Assembly: GCF_003149145.1 (NCBI RefSeq)
Contig: NZ_QGDQ01000001.1
Location: 372,001 to 436,000, forward strand
DNA length: 64,000 bases
Source: Quadrisphaera granulorum
GTDB taxonomy: Bacteria > Actinomycetota > Actinomycetes > Actinomycetales > Quadrisphaeraceae
Reading direction: 5' to 3'
Position 1 is the stretch's first letter; every line of letters starts with the position of its first letter. The notes below the pieces were generated by a model that saw nothing but the letters and a program-made list of their open reading frames with translations, made no database searches and was not told where the DNA came from. Both the position numbers and the translations under genes were made by a program. Positions 53,888-63,154 of the stretch are shown one piece after another.

Positions 53888-54829
53888 ATGGCCGTCGTCA
53901 CCACGCGCCAGCTGCTCGAGAGCGGCGTCCACTTCGGGCACCAGACCCGTCGCTGGAACCCCAAGATGAAGCGGTTCATCCTGACGGACCGCAACGGCAT
54001 CTACATCATCGACCTGCAGCAGTCGCTGACCCACATCGACCGCGCTTACGAGTTCGTCAAGCAGACCGTCGCGCACGGTGGCTCGATCCTCTTCGTGGGC
54101 ACCAAGAAGCAGGCGCAGGAGCCCCTGGCCGAGCAGGCCGCCCGCGTCGGCATGCCCTACGTGAACCAGCGCTGGCTGGGTGGCATGCTCACCAACTTCC
54201 AGACGGTGAGCAAGCGTCTGCAGCGCCTCAAGGAGCTCGAGCAGATCGACTTCGACGACGTGGCCTCCTCGGGCCGCACGAAGAAGGAGCTGCTCATGAT
54301 GCGCCGCGAGAAGGAGAAGCTCGAGCGCACCCTCGGCGGCATCCGCGACATGGCCCGCACGCCCTCGGCCGTGTGGATCGTGGACACCAACAAGGAGCAC
54401 CTCGCCGTCGACGAGGCGCACAAGCTGGGTATCCCGGTCGTGGCGATCCTCGACACCAACTGCGACCCCGACGTCGTGGACTACCGCATCCCCGGCAACG
54501 ACGACGCGATCCGCTCGGTCACCCTGCTGACCCGCGTCATCGCCGACGCCGTCGCTGACGGCCTGCGCACCCGCGCCGGTGGCGGCGAGGCCGCCGCCGA
54601 GCCGATGGCCGCGTGGGAGGCCGAGCTGCTCGCCGGCGAGACCCAGACCGGCGCCGGCGCCGGCGACAACGCCGCTGGTGCCGCCGCGGCCCAGGGCGAG
54701 GCCGAGGCTGCTGCCCAGGTCCCGACCGGCGCCGAGCCGGCCGCCGCGATCGCCCAGGCCGAGGGCGAGGCCAGCGCTCCGGCCGAGGCTGCTGCTGCCC
54801 CGGCCGACGAGGCGACGCCGACCGCCTGA
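53888..54829 (+). CDS. rpsB: 30S ribosomal protein uS2
   Basis: [39 protein letters not shown] and [15 protein letters not shown] are diagnostic for uS2. The core is followed by an Ala/Glu-rich tail of about 65 residues, typical in actinobacteria. It has 313 aa. ATG with AGAGGAG upstream. Confidence 0.97.
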   Translation: MAVVTTRQLLESGVHFGHQTRRWNPKMKRFILTDRNGIYIIDLQQSLTHIDRAYEFVKQTVAHGGSILFVGTKKQAQEPLAEQAARVGMPYVNQRWLGGMLTNFQTVSKRLQRLKELEQIDFDDVASSGRTKKELLMMRREKEKLERTLGGIRDMARTPSAVWIVDTNKEHLAVDEAHKLGIPVVAILDTNCDPDVVDYRIPGNDDAIRSVTLLTRVIADAVADGLRTRAGGGEAAAEPMAAWEAELLAGETQTGAGAGDNAAGAAAAQGEAEAAAQVPTGAEPAAAIAQAEGEASAPAEAAAAPADEATPTA

Positions 54830-54848
54830 CGCGGCTCTCCGCGCCACC

Positions 54849-54879
54849 GCCGCGCCGCCCCTGACCGGGGCGGCGCGGC
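54849..54879 (+). terminator. Hairpin between rpsB and tsf
   Basis: A 13-bp perfect stem (GCCGCGCCGCCCC at 54849-54861 with 54867-54879) and 5-nt loop, 20 bp after the rpsB stop. It is probably an attenuator or processing site, as tsf normally belongs to the same operon. Confidence 0.7.
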
Positions 54880-54977
54880 ACCGCCGCCGAGCCCGACCGG
54901 GACGGCGGCCCCAGACCACGAAGACCGCGCCCGGCACCCCCGGCGCGCGGAGGACACAGGCGAGAGGACGGACCCCC

Positions 54978-55802
54978 ATGGCGACCACCGCCGCTGACAT
55001 CAAGGCCCTGCGCGAGCAGACCGGTGCGGGCATGCTCGACGTCAAGAAGGCGCTGGACGAGGCCGACGGCGACCGCGCGAAGGCCATCGAGATCCTGCGC
55101 GTCAAGGGCCTCAAGGGCGTGACCAAGCGCGAGGGGCGCACCACGAGCAACGGCCTCGTCGCCGCGCGCGTCGAGGGAAGCGTCGGCACGCTCGTCGAGG
55201 TCAACTGCGAGACCGACTTCGTCGCGAAGGGCGAGCGGTTCATCGCCCTCGCCGAGCGCGTGCTCGACCTCGCCGTCCGTACCGGCGCCAAGGACTCCGA
55301 GTCCCTGCTGGCGGCCGAGATCGACGGCAAGCCGCTGCAGACGCTGCTCGACGAGTCCAACGCCACCATCGGCGAGAAGATCGAGGTGCGCCGCGTGGCC
55401 CGCCTCGAGGGCGCGCACGTCGCCTCCTACCTGCACCGCACCAGCCCCGACCTGCCCCCGCAGATCGGCGTGCTCGTGGCGCTGGACAGCGAGGAGATCG
55501 ACACCGCTCGCGACGTCGCGATGCACATCGCGGCTCTGTCGCCGCTGCACCTGCACCGTGACGAGGTGTCCGAGGAGACGGTGGCCAACGAGCGCCGCAT
55601 CGCCGAGGAGACCGCCCGCGAGGAGGGAAAGCCGGAGGCCGCGCTGCCCCGCATCATCGAGGGTCGCGTCAACGGCTTCTTCAAGGACAACGTCCTGCTC
55701 GAGCAGTCCTTCGCCAAGGACCCCAAGCGGACCGTCCAGCAGGTGCTGAACGACTCCGGCGTCAAGGTCCTGGCCTTCGCCCGCTTCCGCGTCGGCGCCT
55801 GA
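54978..55802 (+). CDS. tsf: Elongation factor Ts
   Basis: EF-Ts exchanges GDP on EF-Tu. The N-terminal domain [23 protein letters not shown] and the core [14 protein letters not shown] (Tu-contact TDFVA) are clear; the dimerisation region follows with [18 protein letters not shown] near the end. It has 274 aa. ATG with GAGAGGACGGA about 7-10 nt upstream. Confidence 0.96.
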   Translation: MATTAADIKALREQTGAGMLDVKKALDEADGDRAKAIEILRVKGLKGVTKREGRTTSNGLVAARVEGSVGTLVEVNCETDFVAKGERFIALAERVLDLAVRTGAKDSESLLAAEIDGKPLQTLLDESNATIGEKIEVRRVARLEGAHVASYLHRTSPDLPPQIGVLVALDSEEIDTARDVAMHIAALSPLHLHRDEVSEETVANERRIAEETAREEGKPEAALPRIIEGRVNGFFKDNVLLEQSFAKDPKRTVQQVLNDSGVKVLAFARFRVGA

Positions 55803-55809
55803 GCGCGGC

Positions 55810-56604
55810 GTGAGCACCTCACCCAGCGGCGCTCCGGGTGCCGTGGACCGTGCAGTCGACGTGGAGAGGGACTTCGAGAGTGGCTTGCGCGGTGAGCGCT
55901 GGCGTCGCGTCGTCCTGAAACTGTCGGGTGAGGCCTTCGGTGGCGGCCGCGTCGGGGTCGACCCCGACGTGGTCGCCTCCGTGGCGCGCGCCATCGTCGG
56001 CCCCGTCCGCGAGGGTGTCCAGGTCGCCATCGTCGTCGGGGGAGGCAACTACTTCCGCGGCGCCGAGCTGAGCCAGGGCGGCATGGACCGCAGCCGGGCC
56101 GACTACATGGGCATGCTCGGCACGGTGATGAACTGCCTGGCCCTGCAGGACTTCCTGGAGCAGGCCGGGGTGGACACCCGCGTGCAGACGGCGATCACCA
56201 TGGGCCAGGTCGCGGAGCCGTACGTGCCGCGCCGCGCGATCCGTCACATGGAGAAGGGCCGCGTGGTCATCTTCGGTGCGGGCGCTGGCCTGCCGTACTT
56301 CTCCACCGACACCGTGGCCGCCCAGCGTGCGCTGGAGATCCGGGCCGACGCGGTGCTCATGGCGAAGAACGGCGTCGACGGCGTCTACACCGCCGACCCC
56401 CGCAAGGACCCCGACGCTTCACGTCTGGACGAGGTCAGCTACGGCGAAGCCCTGCGCCAGCAGCTCAAGGTCGTTGACGCGACCGCCTTCAGCCTGTGCA
56501 TGGACAACGGCCTTCCCATGGTCGTGTTCGGCATGGACGGGGAGGGCACCATCTCCGCCGCGCTGCGCGGTGAGAGGATCGGCACGCTCGTCTCGGCGGG
56601 CTGA
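55810..56604 (+). CDS. pyrH: UMP kinase
   Basis: PyrH phosphorylates UMP for pyrimidine nucleotides. [27 protein letters not shown] and [23 protein letters not shown] are the family blocks. An N-terminal extension of about 30 residues precedes the first strand, so a downstream start is possible, but the GTG at 55810 is the one 7 nt after tsf. It has 264 aa. Confidence 0.95.
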   Translation: MSTSPSGAPGAVDRAVDVERDFESGLRGERWRRVVLKLSGEAFGGGRVGVDPDVVASVARAIVGPVREGVQVAIVVGGGNYFRGAELSQGGMDRSRADYMGMLGTVMNCLALQDFLEQAGVDTRVQTAITMGQVAEPYVPRRAIRHMEKGRVVIFGAGAGLPYFSTDTVAAQRALEIRADAVLMAKNGVDGVYTADPRKDPDASRLDEVSYGEALRQQLKVVDATAFSLCMDNGLPMVVFGMDGEGTISAALRGERIGTLVSAG

Positions 56605-56609
56605 GCGCT

Positions 56610-56631
56610 GCGCCCCCCTGCCGGGGGGCGC
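56610..56631 (+). terminator. Hairpin between pyrH and frr
   Basis: A 9-bp stem (GCGCCCCCC with GGGGGGCGC) and 4-nt TGCC loop immediately after pyrH. It may partly terminate or separate pyrH from frr transcripts. Confidence 0.6.
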
Positions 56632-56675
56632 GGGCTCGCCCGGACGTGACGCACTGACGAGGAGGACCCAGGCCT

Positions 56676-57233
56676 GTGATCGACGACACGCTCCTCGAGG
56701 CCGAGGAAAAGATGGAAAAGGCCGTCGAGGTCGCCAAGAACGACTTCTCGGCGATCCGCACCGGCCGCGCCAACCCGGCGCTGTTCGCGAAGGTCAACGT
56801 GGAGTACTACGGCGCGATGACCCCGCTGCAGCAGCTGGCGTCGTTCCAGGTGCCGGAGGCCCGCACGGTGCTCATCAGCCCCTACGACAAGTCCTCGATC
56901 ACCGCGATCGAGAAGTCGCTGCGCGCCTCCGACCTCGACGTCAACCCCTCCAATGACGGCAACGTCATCCGGATCATCCTCCCGCAGCTCACCGAGGAGC
57001 GACGCAGGGACTACATCAAGCTCGCCAAGTCCAAGGCCGAGGACGCGAAGGTGTCGGTGCGCAGCATCCGCCGCCGCGCCAAGGACGAGCTCGACCGGGT
57101 GGTCAAGGCCGGCGAGGCCGGCGAGGACGACGTCGCCCGCGCGGAGAAGGAGCTCGACTCCCTGACCCGGCGCTTCGTCGACGAGATCGACGAGCTGGTC
57201 AAGCACAAGGAGACCGAGCTCCTCGCCGTCTGA
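56676..57233 (+). CDS. frr: Ribosome recycling factor
   Basis: RRF splits post-termination ribosomes with [40 protein letters not shown] and [21 protein letters not shown] are conserved. It has 185 aa, GTG start with GAGGAGGA upstream. Position between pyrH and cdsA is conserved. Confidence 0.97.
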   Translation: MIDDTLLEAEEKMEKAVEVAKNDFSAIRTGRANPALFAKVNVEYYGAMTPLQQLASFQVPEARTVLISPYDKSSITAIEKSLRASDLDVNPSNDGNVIRIILPQLTEERRRDYIKLAKSKAEDAKVSVRSIRRRAKDELDRVVKAGEAGEDDVARAEKELDSLTRRFVDEIDELVKHKETELLAV

Positions 57234-57242
57234 GCGAGCAGC

Positions 57243-58136
57243 GTGGATCCAGCCGTGGCCGAGCCTGCTGTGCAGCCGGCTCGCCCCGTGGGGCGAGCCG
57301 GGCGCAACCTCCCCCAGGCGATCATCGCGGGGGTGGTGCTTGGCGGTGGCGTGCTGGCCGCACTGCTGCTGGTCAAGCAGGTCTTCATCGGTGTTGCGGC
57401 GCTGGCGGTCGGTCTGTCCGTGCGCGAGCTCGCGCGGGCCTTGGCCAGTCGCCACCGCCGGGTCACCCAGGTTCCGCTGGTCGTCGGGTCCGCAGCGACT
57501 CTCGTCGCCGCCTACGTCGGCGGTCTGGACGCGCTGCTTGTGGGGGTGTGCCTGACCGCCGTCGCCGCCGTCCTGTGGCGTGTCCTCGAGGTACCGGATC
57601 TGCCCCCGCACGTCGGTGAGGGGACGGCGGCCCCGGGTGTGGCACTCGTGCGCGACATCACCGCCGCCGTCCTAATCGTGGGATGGCTCCCGCTGCTCGC
57701 GGGGTTCGCGATGCTCATGCTCGCCGCCGACGACGGCGCGCAGCGCGTCGTCGTCTTCGTCCTCCTCACGGTGTGCAGCGACGTGGGCGGGTACGCCGCG
57801 GGGGTCCTGTTCGGACGCCACCCGATGGCGCCGTCGATCAGCCCCAAGAAGTCGTGGGAGGGCCTGGCCGGTTCGGGCATCGCCTGCGTCGTGGCGGGTG
57901 CGCTGTCGGTGTGGCTGCTGCTCGGGGGCAGCTGGTGGGCCGGTGCGCTCGTGGGTGTCGGCGCCGCCGCATCCGCGACGCTGGGCGACCTCTCGGAGTC
58001 CATCCTCAAGCGCGACCTCGGCATCAAGGACATGGGCACCCTGGTGCCCGGGCACGGCGGGGTTCTCGACCGGCTCGACTCCCTGCTCGCCGTCGCCCCC
58101 ACCACGTGGCTGCTGCTGGAGTTGCTGGTCCGCTGA
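57243..58136 (+). CDS. cdsA: Phosphatidate cytidylyltransferase
   Basis: CdsA makes CDP-diacylglycerol for phospholipid synthesis. About eight membrane helices; the C-terminal signature contains ISPKKSWEGLAGSG, then LGDLSESILKRDLGIKDMG and PGHGGVLDRLDSL. An N-terminal cytoplasmic extension of about 20 residues precedes the first helix. GTG start; 297 aa. With plsC, gpsA and the MGDG-like transferase, it covers several lipid steps in the window. Confidence 0.94.
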   Translation: MDPAVAEPAVQPARPVGRAGRNLPQAIIAGVVLGGGVLAALLLVKQVFIGVAALAVGLSVRELARALASRHRRVTQVPLVVGSAATLVAAYVGGLDALLVGVCLTAVAAVLWRVLEVPDLPPHVGEGTAAPGVALVRDITAAVLIVGWLPLLAGFAMLMLAADDGAQRVVVFVLLTVCSDVGGYAAGVLFGRHPMAPSISPKKSWEGLAGSGIACVVAGALSVWLLLGGSWWAGALVGVGAAASATLGDLSESILKRDLGIKDMGTLVPGHGGVLDRLDSLLAVAPTTWLLLELLVR

Positions 58137-58157
58137 GGGTGGGACCATGGGGGTGCC

Positions 58158-59315
58158 ATGTCTGAGACCGCCGCCCCCGCGCCCGCTGCCACTTCCGGTC
58201 CCGCGGGCGCCCGCCCCGCACTGACGCTCGCCGCCCCGCGCCGGGCCAAGCCTCCGCGTCACCTTGCTGACCTCGCCCCCTCCGAGCGCGCTGCCGCTGC
58301 CGCGGAGCTGGGCGTTCCCCCGTTCCGGGTCAAGCAGGTCGCGCAGCACTACTTCGGCCGCGGCGAGGTCGACCCAGCGGGCATGACCGACCTGCCGGCC
58401 GCCCTGCGCGACCAGCTGGGCGCCGCCCTGCTGCCGCCGCTGCTCACGCAGACCCGCGTGCTCGAGGCCGACGGCGGTGACACCGTAAAGACCCTGTGGA
58501 AGCTGTTCGACGGCGCCCGCATCGAGAGCGTGCTCATGCGCTACCCGGGGCGCGTCACGCTGTGCGTCTCCAGCCAGGCCGGGTGCGGCATGGCCTGCCC
58601 GTTCTGCGCCACCGGGCAGGGCGGCCTGCAGCGGAACCTGTCGGCGGCCGAGGTGGTCGAGCAGGTGCACGCCGCCAACCGGTACCTCGCGCCCACGGGG
58701 GAGCGGGTACACAACGTCGTCTTCATGGGCATGGGGGAAGCGCTCGCCAACTACAAGGCGTGCGTCGGGGCCGTGCGGCGCATGGTCGACCCTGCTCCCG
58801 ACGGGCTGGGCATGTCCGCCCGCGGCATTACCGTCTCGACCGTGGGCCTGGTCCCCGCCGTCGACAAGCTCGCGGGGGAGGGGCTGGCAGTGACGCTCGC
58901 GCTGAGCCTTCACGCCCCCGACGACCTGCTCCGCAATGAGCTGGTGCCGCTGAACAGCCGCTACGACGTGGCCGCCGTCCTCGACTCAGCCCACCGGTAC
59001 TTCGAGGCGACCGGCCGCCGCGTGAGCATTGAGTACGCGCTCATCCGCGACGTCAACGACCATGCCTGGCGAGCCGACCTGCTCGCCGAGCAGCTGCTGG
59101 CGCGCGGCAGCGGCTGGGTGCACGTCAATCCGATCCCGCTCAACCCCACGCCCGGGTCGCGGTGGACGGCGTCGGACCCGCAGGTGGAGGCAGAGTTCGT
59201 GCGACGCCTGCGCGACGCAGGCATCCCCACCACCGTGCGTGACACGCGCGGCCGCGACATCGACGGCGCCTGCGGTCAGCTGGCCGCGACCGACATCGCC
59301 CAGCCCACGGGCTGA
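58158..59315 (+). CDS. rlmN: 23S rRNA/tRNA adenine-C2 methyltransferase RlmN
   Basis: A radical-SAM enzyme that methylates A2503 of 23S rRNA and A37 of some tRNAs. The CxxxCxxC cluster motif is in [30 protein letters not shown] and [19 protein letters not shown] follow. The final catalytic Cys is expected at the C-terminus ([10 protein letters not shown]). It has 385 aa, ATG start. Confidence 0.96.
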   Translation: MSETAAPAPAATSGPAGARPALTLAAPRRAKPPRHLADLAPSERAAAAAELGVPPFRVKQVAQHYFGRGEVDPAGMTDLPAALRDQLGAALLPPLLTQTRVLEADGGDTVKTLWKLFDGARIESVLMRYPGRVTLCVSSQAGCGMACPFCATGQGGLQRNLSAAEVVEQVHAANRYLAPTGERVHNVVFMGMGEALANYKACVGAVRRMVDPAPDGLGMSARGITVSTVGLVPAVDKLAGEGLAVTLALSLHAPDDLLRNELVPLNSRYDVAAVLDSAHRYFEATGRRVSIEYALIRDVNDHAWRADLLAEQLLARGSGWVHVNPIPLNPTPGSRWTASDPQVEAEFVRRLRDAGIPTTVRDTRGRDIDGACGQLAATDIAQPTG

Positions 59316-59367
59316 GAGCGCGCACCACCCTGGGAACACATCGCCTCGACCCGGAGTTAGTTGAATC

Positions 59368-60432
59368 GTGAAGAACATCGGGTTCCTCAACTTCGGCAAC
59401 TGGCGTCCCGCGCGCGGCTCCCACGTCCGCACCGGGGCTGATGCCCTCCTGCAGACCGTCGAGCTGGCGGTCGCGGCGGAGGAGCTCGGTCTGGACGGCG
59501 CGTTCATCCGCGTCCACCACTTCGCGCCCCAGCTGTCCACGCCGTGGCCGCTGCTCGCGGCGATGGCCGCGCGCACGTCCCGCATCGAGCTGGGCACGGG
59601 TGTCATCGACATGCGCTACGAGGAGCCCCTGGCGATGGCCGAGCTGGCCGCCTCCACCGACCTCATCAGCGGCGGCAGGCTCCAGCTCGGCGTGAGCCGC
59701 GGATCACCGGAGCCGGCGCTGCGCGGCGCCGAGGCGTTCGGGCACATCGCGCGTGATGGCCAGACCGACGCCGACCTGGCGCGCGAGCACACGCGTAGGT
59801 TCCGCGCCGCCATCGCCGGTGCCGGCGTCGCGCCCATGGATCCGCAGATGACGGGCCGTCAGGGCCTGCTCTCGGTGCAGCCGCAGGCCCCGGGCCTGGC
59901 CGACCGCATCTGGTGGGGTGCGGGCACACGCTCCACCGCCCGCTGGGCCGGGCAGCAGGGCATGAACCTCATGAGCTCAACCCTGCTCACCGAGGACACC
60001 GGCGTGCCGTTCGACCAGCTGCAGGCCGAGCAGATCGCCGGCTTCCGCGAGGCGTGGACGCAGGCCGGCTGGTCGGGCACCCCGCGGGTGTCCGTCTCGC
60101 GCAGTGTCATGCCCATCACCACCGAGGAGGACCGGCTCTACTTCGGTGGTGACGTCGACAGCACCGACCAGGTCGGCTACCTCGACGGCGGCCTGGCGCG
60201 CTTCGGACGGCACTACGCCGGTGACCCCGACGTCGTCGCCGAGCAGCTCGCTCGGGACGTCGCCGTCCAGGAGGCCGACACCCTGTTGCTGACCATCCCC
60301 AACATGCTGGGCGTGGAGTACAACACCCGGCTGCTCGCGACCATCGCCGAGCACGTGGCCCCGGCACTCGGTTGGAAGCCCGCGCACCTGCGCACTGATC
60401 AGGTGCCTGGGCAGCAGCCCGCCACCGTCTGA
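59368..60432 (+). CDS. Luciferase-like (LLM class) flavin-dependent oxidoreductase
   Basis: A TIM-barrel flavoprotein using FMN or F420. NIGFLNFGNWRPARGS starts the barrel; ELAVAAEELGLDGAFIRVHHF, ELGTGVIDMRYEEPLAMAELAA and GGRLQLGVSRGSPEPAL are characteristic of the bacterial luciferase family. It has 354 aa and a GTG start. The substrate is unknown. cofC elsewhere in the window shows F420 may be available, but family members also use FMN. A perfect palindrome follows the gene. Confidence 0.88.
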   Translation: MKNIGFLNFGNWRPARGSHVRTGADALLQTVELAVAAEELGLDGAFIRVHHFAPQLSTPWPLLAAMAARTSRIELGTGVIDMRYEEPLAMAELAASTDLISGGRLQLGVSRGSPEPALRGAEAFGHIARDGQTDADLAREHTRRFRAAIAGAGVAPMDPQMTGRQGLLSVQPQAPGLADRIWWGAGTRSTARWAGQQGMNLMSSTLLTEDTGVPFDQLQAEQIAGFREAWTQAGWSGTPRVSVSRSVMPITTEEDRLYFGGDVDSTDQVGYLDGGLARFGRHYAGDPDVVAEQLARDVAVQEADTLLLTIPNMLGVEYNTRLLATIAEHVAPALGWKPAHLRTDQVPGQQPATV

Positions 60433-60478
60433 GGAAGTACTCCGCAGGGCTACCGCGCCTCGTGGGGAGCGCGACGTC

Positions 60479-60510
60479 CGGTGGGCAGGCTGACGTCAGC
60501 CTGCCCACCG
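60479..60510. terminator. 32-bp perfect palindrome after the LLM gene
   Basis: Two 16-nt arms with no central loop (CGGTGGGCAGGCTGAC then its complement), 47 bp after the stop. As RNA it would form a strong hairpin with a loop of three to four unpaired central bases. The centre is TGACGTCA. It is probably a terminator, though a dimer-binding operator cannot be excluded. Confidence 0.7.
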
Positions 60511-60669
60511 TGGGGCTGCAGCCACCCGTGGACGTGACGCGGAGGTGCTTGATCGTCGCCGAGGGGGCGCTGACCTACCGGTAGAGCGTGGGGGCACTCG
60601 ACCCGCGCGTGGGGCGGGGTGGGAAACCTGGGTGACGGCGCGGTGGTCCGTCGGGGAGGATCGACGCCC

Positions 60670-62385
60670 ATGGCACACCTCGAGGTCAGCGGGATCTCCT
60701 ACGACCTCCCCGACGGGCGGCCCCTCCTGCGCGACGTCGACCTGCGCGTCGGCGACGGGCAGCGCACGGCGCTCGTGGGCCCGAACGGCACCGGCAAGAC
60801 CACCCTGCTGAGGATCATCACCGGCGAGCTGACCCCCACGAGCGGCGCGGTGGTGCGCTCCGGCGAGCTGCAGGTCATGCAGCAGGCCGCGGGAGCCGGA
60901 GCCCGCGAGGTGCGCGATCTGCTGCTGTCCGTGGCGCCACAGGCGCTGCGCGCCGCTTCGGCCGAGCTCGACGCCGCCGAGCTGGCGATGATGGAGATCG
61001 ACGACGAGCCGACCCAGATGCGCTACGCCGAAGCCATCACCGCCTGGGGCGACGCCGGCGGCTATGAGGCCGAGGTGGCGTGGGACGTCGTGTGCGACGC
61101 CGCGCTCGGCATCGGCTGGGAGCGCGCCCGCTGGCGTGACGTCGCCTCGCTGTCCGGCGGCGAGCGCAAGCGTCTGCTGCTGGAGTCGCTCCTGCGCGGA
61201 CCCGACGGCGTGCTGCTGCTGGACGAGCCCGACAACGCCCTCGACGTCCCCGGCAAACGCTGGCTGGAGGAGGCGCTGGTGGCCAGCGGCCGCACGGTGC
61301 TGCTCATCAGCCACGACCGCGAGCTGCTGGCCCGTACCGCCACCCGCGTTGCCACCCTCGAGCCGAGCGCCGCGGGCGCGGGCCTGTGGGTGCATGGCGG
61401 CGGGTTCGCCAGCTACGCCCAGGCCCGCGCCGATCGCGCCGCCCGCCTGGAGGAGCTGCGCCGCCGCTGGGACGAGGACCATGCCGCTCTCAAGCAGCTG
61501 GTGGTGACCCTCAAGCAGAAGGCCACCTTCAACGACGGCATGTCCAGCCGCTACCAGGCCGCGCAGACGCGGCTGGCGCGCTTCGAGGAGGCCGGGCCGC
61601 CCGAGGCGGCCCCGGTGGCCCAGCGCCTGGGCATGCGTCTGCGCGGGGGCAGGACGGCGAAGCGCGCCGTCACGTGCGAGCAGCTGGGCCTGACCGGGCT
61701 CGTCGCCCCGTTCGACCTGGAGCTCCACTTCGGGGACCGGCTCGCCGTCCTGGGCTCCAACGGCTCCGGCAAGAGCCATCTGCTGCGCCTGCTCGCCGGC
61801 GGCGGCACGCACCCCGAGGCCGAGCACGAGCCGGTGGGCGAGGGGCCTCCGCCTGCCCCGGTGGAGCACACGGGGACGGCGAAGCTCGGCTCCCGGGTGC
61901 GCCCGGGCTGGTTCCGCCAGTCCTCGGCGCTGCACGGGCCGCCGACCACCAGCGGCGCTGCGAGCGCCGACCCGCACGCCGGCAAGACCCTGCTCGAGGT
62001 GCTGCACCGTGGGGACGGTCGCCGCGAGGGCCTGCCCCGCGAGCCTGCCACTCGCGCACTGGACCGCTACGGCCTGGCGAAGGCCGCGGAGCAGCGCGCC
62101 GACACGCTCTCGGGCGGGCAGCGCGCACGCTTCGGTGTGCTCCTCCTGGAGCTGTCTGGTGCCACGCTGCTGCTGCTCGACGAGCCCACCGACAACCTCG
62201 ACCTGGAGTCCGCCGAGGCGCTGGAGGCGGCCCTCGAGCGGTTCGAGGGCACGGTGATCGCCGTCACCCACGACCGATGGTTCGCTCGCAGCTTCGACAG
62301 GTTCCTCGTGCTCGGGGCTGACGGCACCGCCCGTGAGACCCCGGAGCCGGTGTGGGACGAGCCGCGGGTGCAGCGGGTCCGTTGA
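60670..62385 (+). CDS. ABC-F family ATPase
   Basis: A duplicated soluble ATPase of the ribosome-associated ABC-F type. Domain 1: VGPNGTGKTTLLRIITGE (Walker A), LSGGERKRLLLESLL (signature), LLLLDEPDNALDVPG (Walker B). Linker with a charged helical segment (ARLEELRRRWDEDHAALKQL). Domain 2: LGSNGSGKSHLLRLLAGG, LSGGQRARFGVLLLEL, LLLLDEPTDNLDLES. It has 571 aa. ATG with GGGGAGGA upstream. Resistance or translational factor; the exact subtype cannot be assigned. Confidence 0.92.
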   Translation: MAHLEVSGISYDLPDGRPLLRDVDLRVGDGQRTALVGPNGTGKTTLLRIITGELTPTSGAVVRSGELQVMQQAAGAGAREVRDLLLSVAPQALRAASAELDAAELAMMEIDDEPTQMRYAEAITAWGDAGGYEAEVAWDVVCDAALGIGWERARWRDVASLSGGERKRLLLESLLRGPDGVLLLDEPDNALDVPGKRWLEEALVASGRTVLLISHDRELLARTATRVATLEPSAAGAGLWVHGGGFASYAQARADRAARLEELRRRWDEDHAALKQLVVTLKQKATFNDGMSSRYQAAQTRLARFEEAGPPEAAPVAQRLGMRLRGGRTAKRAVTCEQLGLTGLVAPFDLELHFGDRLAVLGSNGSGKSHLLRLLAGGGTHPEAEHEPVGEGPPPAPVEHTGTAKLGSRVRPGWFRQSSALHGPPTTSGAASADPHAGKTLLEVLHRGDGRREGLPREPATRALDRYGLAKAAEQRADTLSGGQRARFGVLLLELSGATLLLLDEPTDNLDLESAEALEAALERFEGTVIAVTHDRWFARSFDRFLVLGADGTARETPEPVWDEPRVQRVR

Positions 62386-62461
62386 CGCACGTGCGACGCG
62401 GTTGGCGCGTCGGGAGCGTGTTCGCCAGCGGCGGGTGGGGCTGCTGGGGCACCATGCTGGA

Positions 62462-63028
62462 GTGACCCCGGGCCCGACCTTCGAGCGAACCACCGGCTTC
62501 TCTCGCGGATACGCGGTGGAGCAGGTGGAGGAGTTCTTCGCCCGCGCCCGGGTCTCCTACGAGACGGGCGGCCCGCGCGGCGGCATCACCAGCCGTGACG
62601 TGCGAGAGGTCGGCTTCGACCTCGTGCGCCGCGGCTACGACGTGCAGATGGTCGACGCGGCCCTGGACCGCATGGAAGACGCCTTCCTGCGCCGCGAGCA
62701 GGAGGTCGTGCGGGGACGCCTCGGGGCTGACCGCGCCTATACCGAGCTGGCCGCGCGCGCCGCGACGCTGCGGCCCCGGCTCGACCGCCCCGAGGGAGAC
62801 CGCTTCGACCGTGCCGACCCCGGCCAGCACGGCTACGACCCGTTCGAGGTGGACGAGCTGTGCGATCGCATCGGCGCCTGGCTCGACGGCGAGCACGGCC
62901 TCGGCCACGACGACCTGCGCCGCGCCGTCTTCACCACCCGCCGCGGCGAGCACGGCTACGCCGAGCACCAGGTGGACGCCTACATCGACCGCGCCGTCGA
63001 GGTCATGGCCGCCTCCGCCACGGTCTGA
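62462..63028 (+). CDS. Four-repeat DivIVA-domain-like protein
   Basis: A 188-residue protein built of about four copies of a DivIVA-type motif: GFSRGYAVEQVEEFF, GFDLVRRGYDVQMVDAALDRM, GQHGYDPFEVDELCDRI and GEHGYAEHQVDAYIDRAVEVM. DivIVA/Wag31 proteins have one such motif at the N-terminus followed by coiled coil; here the motif is repeated and no long coiled coil exists. GTG start. Probably a membrane-curvature or division-associated adaptor; function unknown. Confidence 0.8.
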   Translation: MTPGPTFERTTGFSRGYAVEQVEEFFARARVSYETGGPRGGITSRDVREVGFDLVRRGYDVQMVDAALDRMEDAFLRREQEVVRGRLGADRAYTELAARAATLRPRLDRPEGDRFDRADPGQHGYDPFEVDELCDRIGAWLDGEHGLGHDDLRRAVFTTRRGEHGYAEHQVDAYIDRAVEVMAASATV

Positions 63029-63154
63029 GCGCTTCGCGGAGATCTTCCCGGGCTCCTGAGCTGCGAGCCACTGCTCCACACGGGTGAGTCGCGGCGGCAA
63101 CGCTCAGGTTCTGCGCACCCACACGGCCCAGCTGCCCTGCGGTGAGGCGGCCCG

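Noticed and set aside
52859-55369. 836-codon minus-strand frame
   Set aside because: The M23 domain and signal peptide occupy only 52859-53488; upstream it runs antisense through rpsB and tsf.
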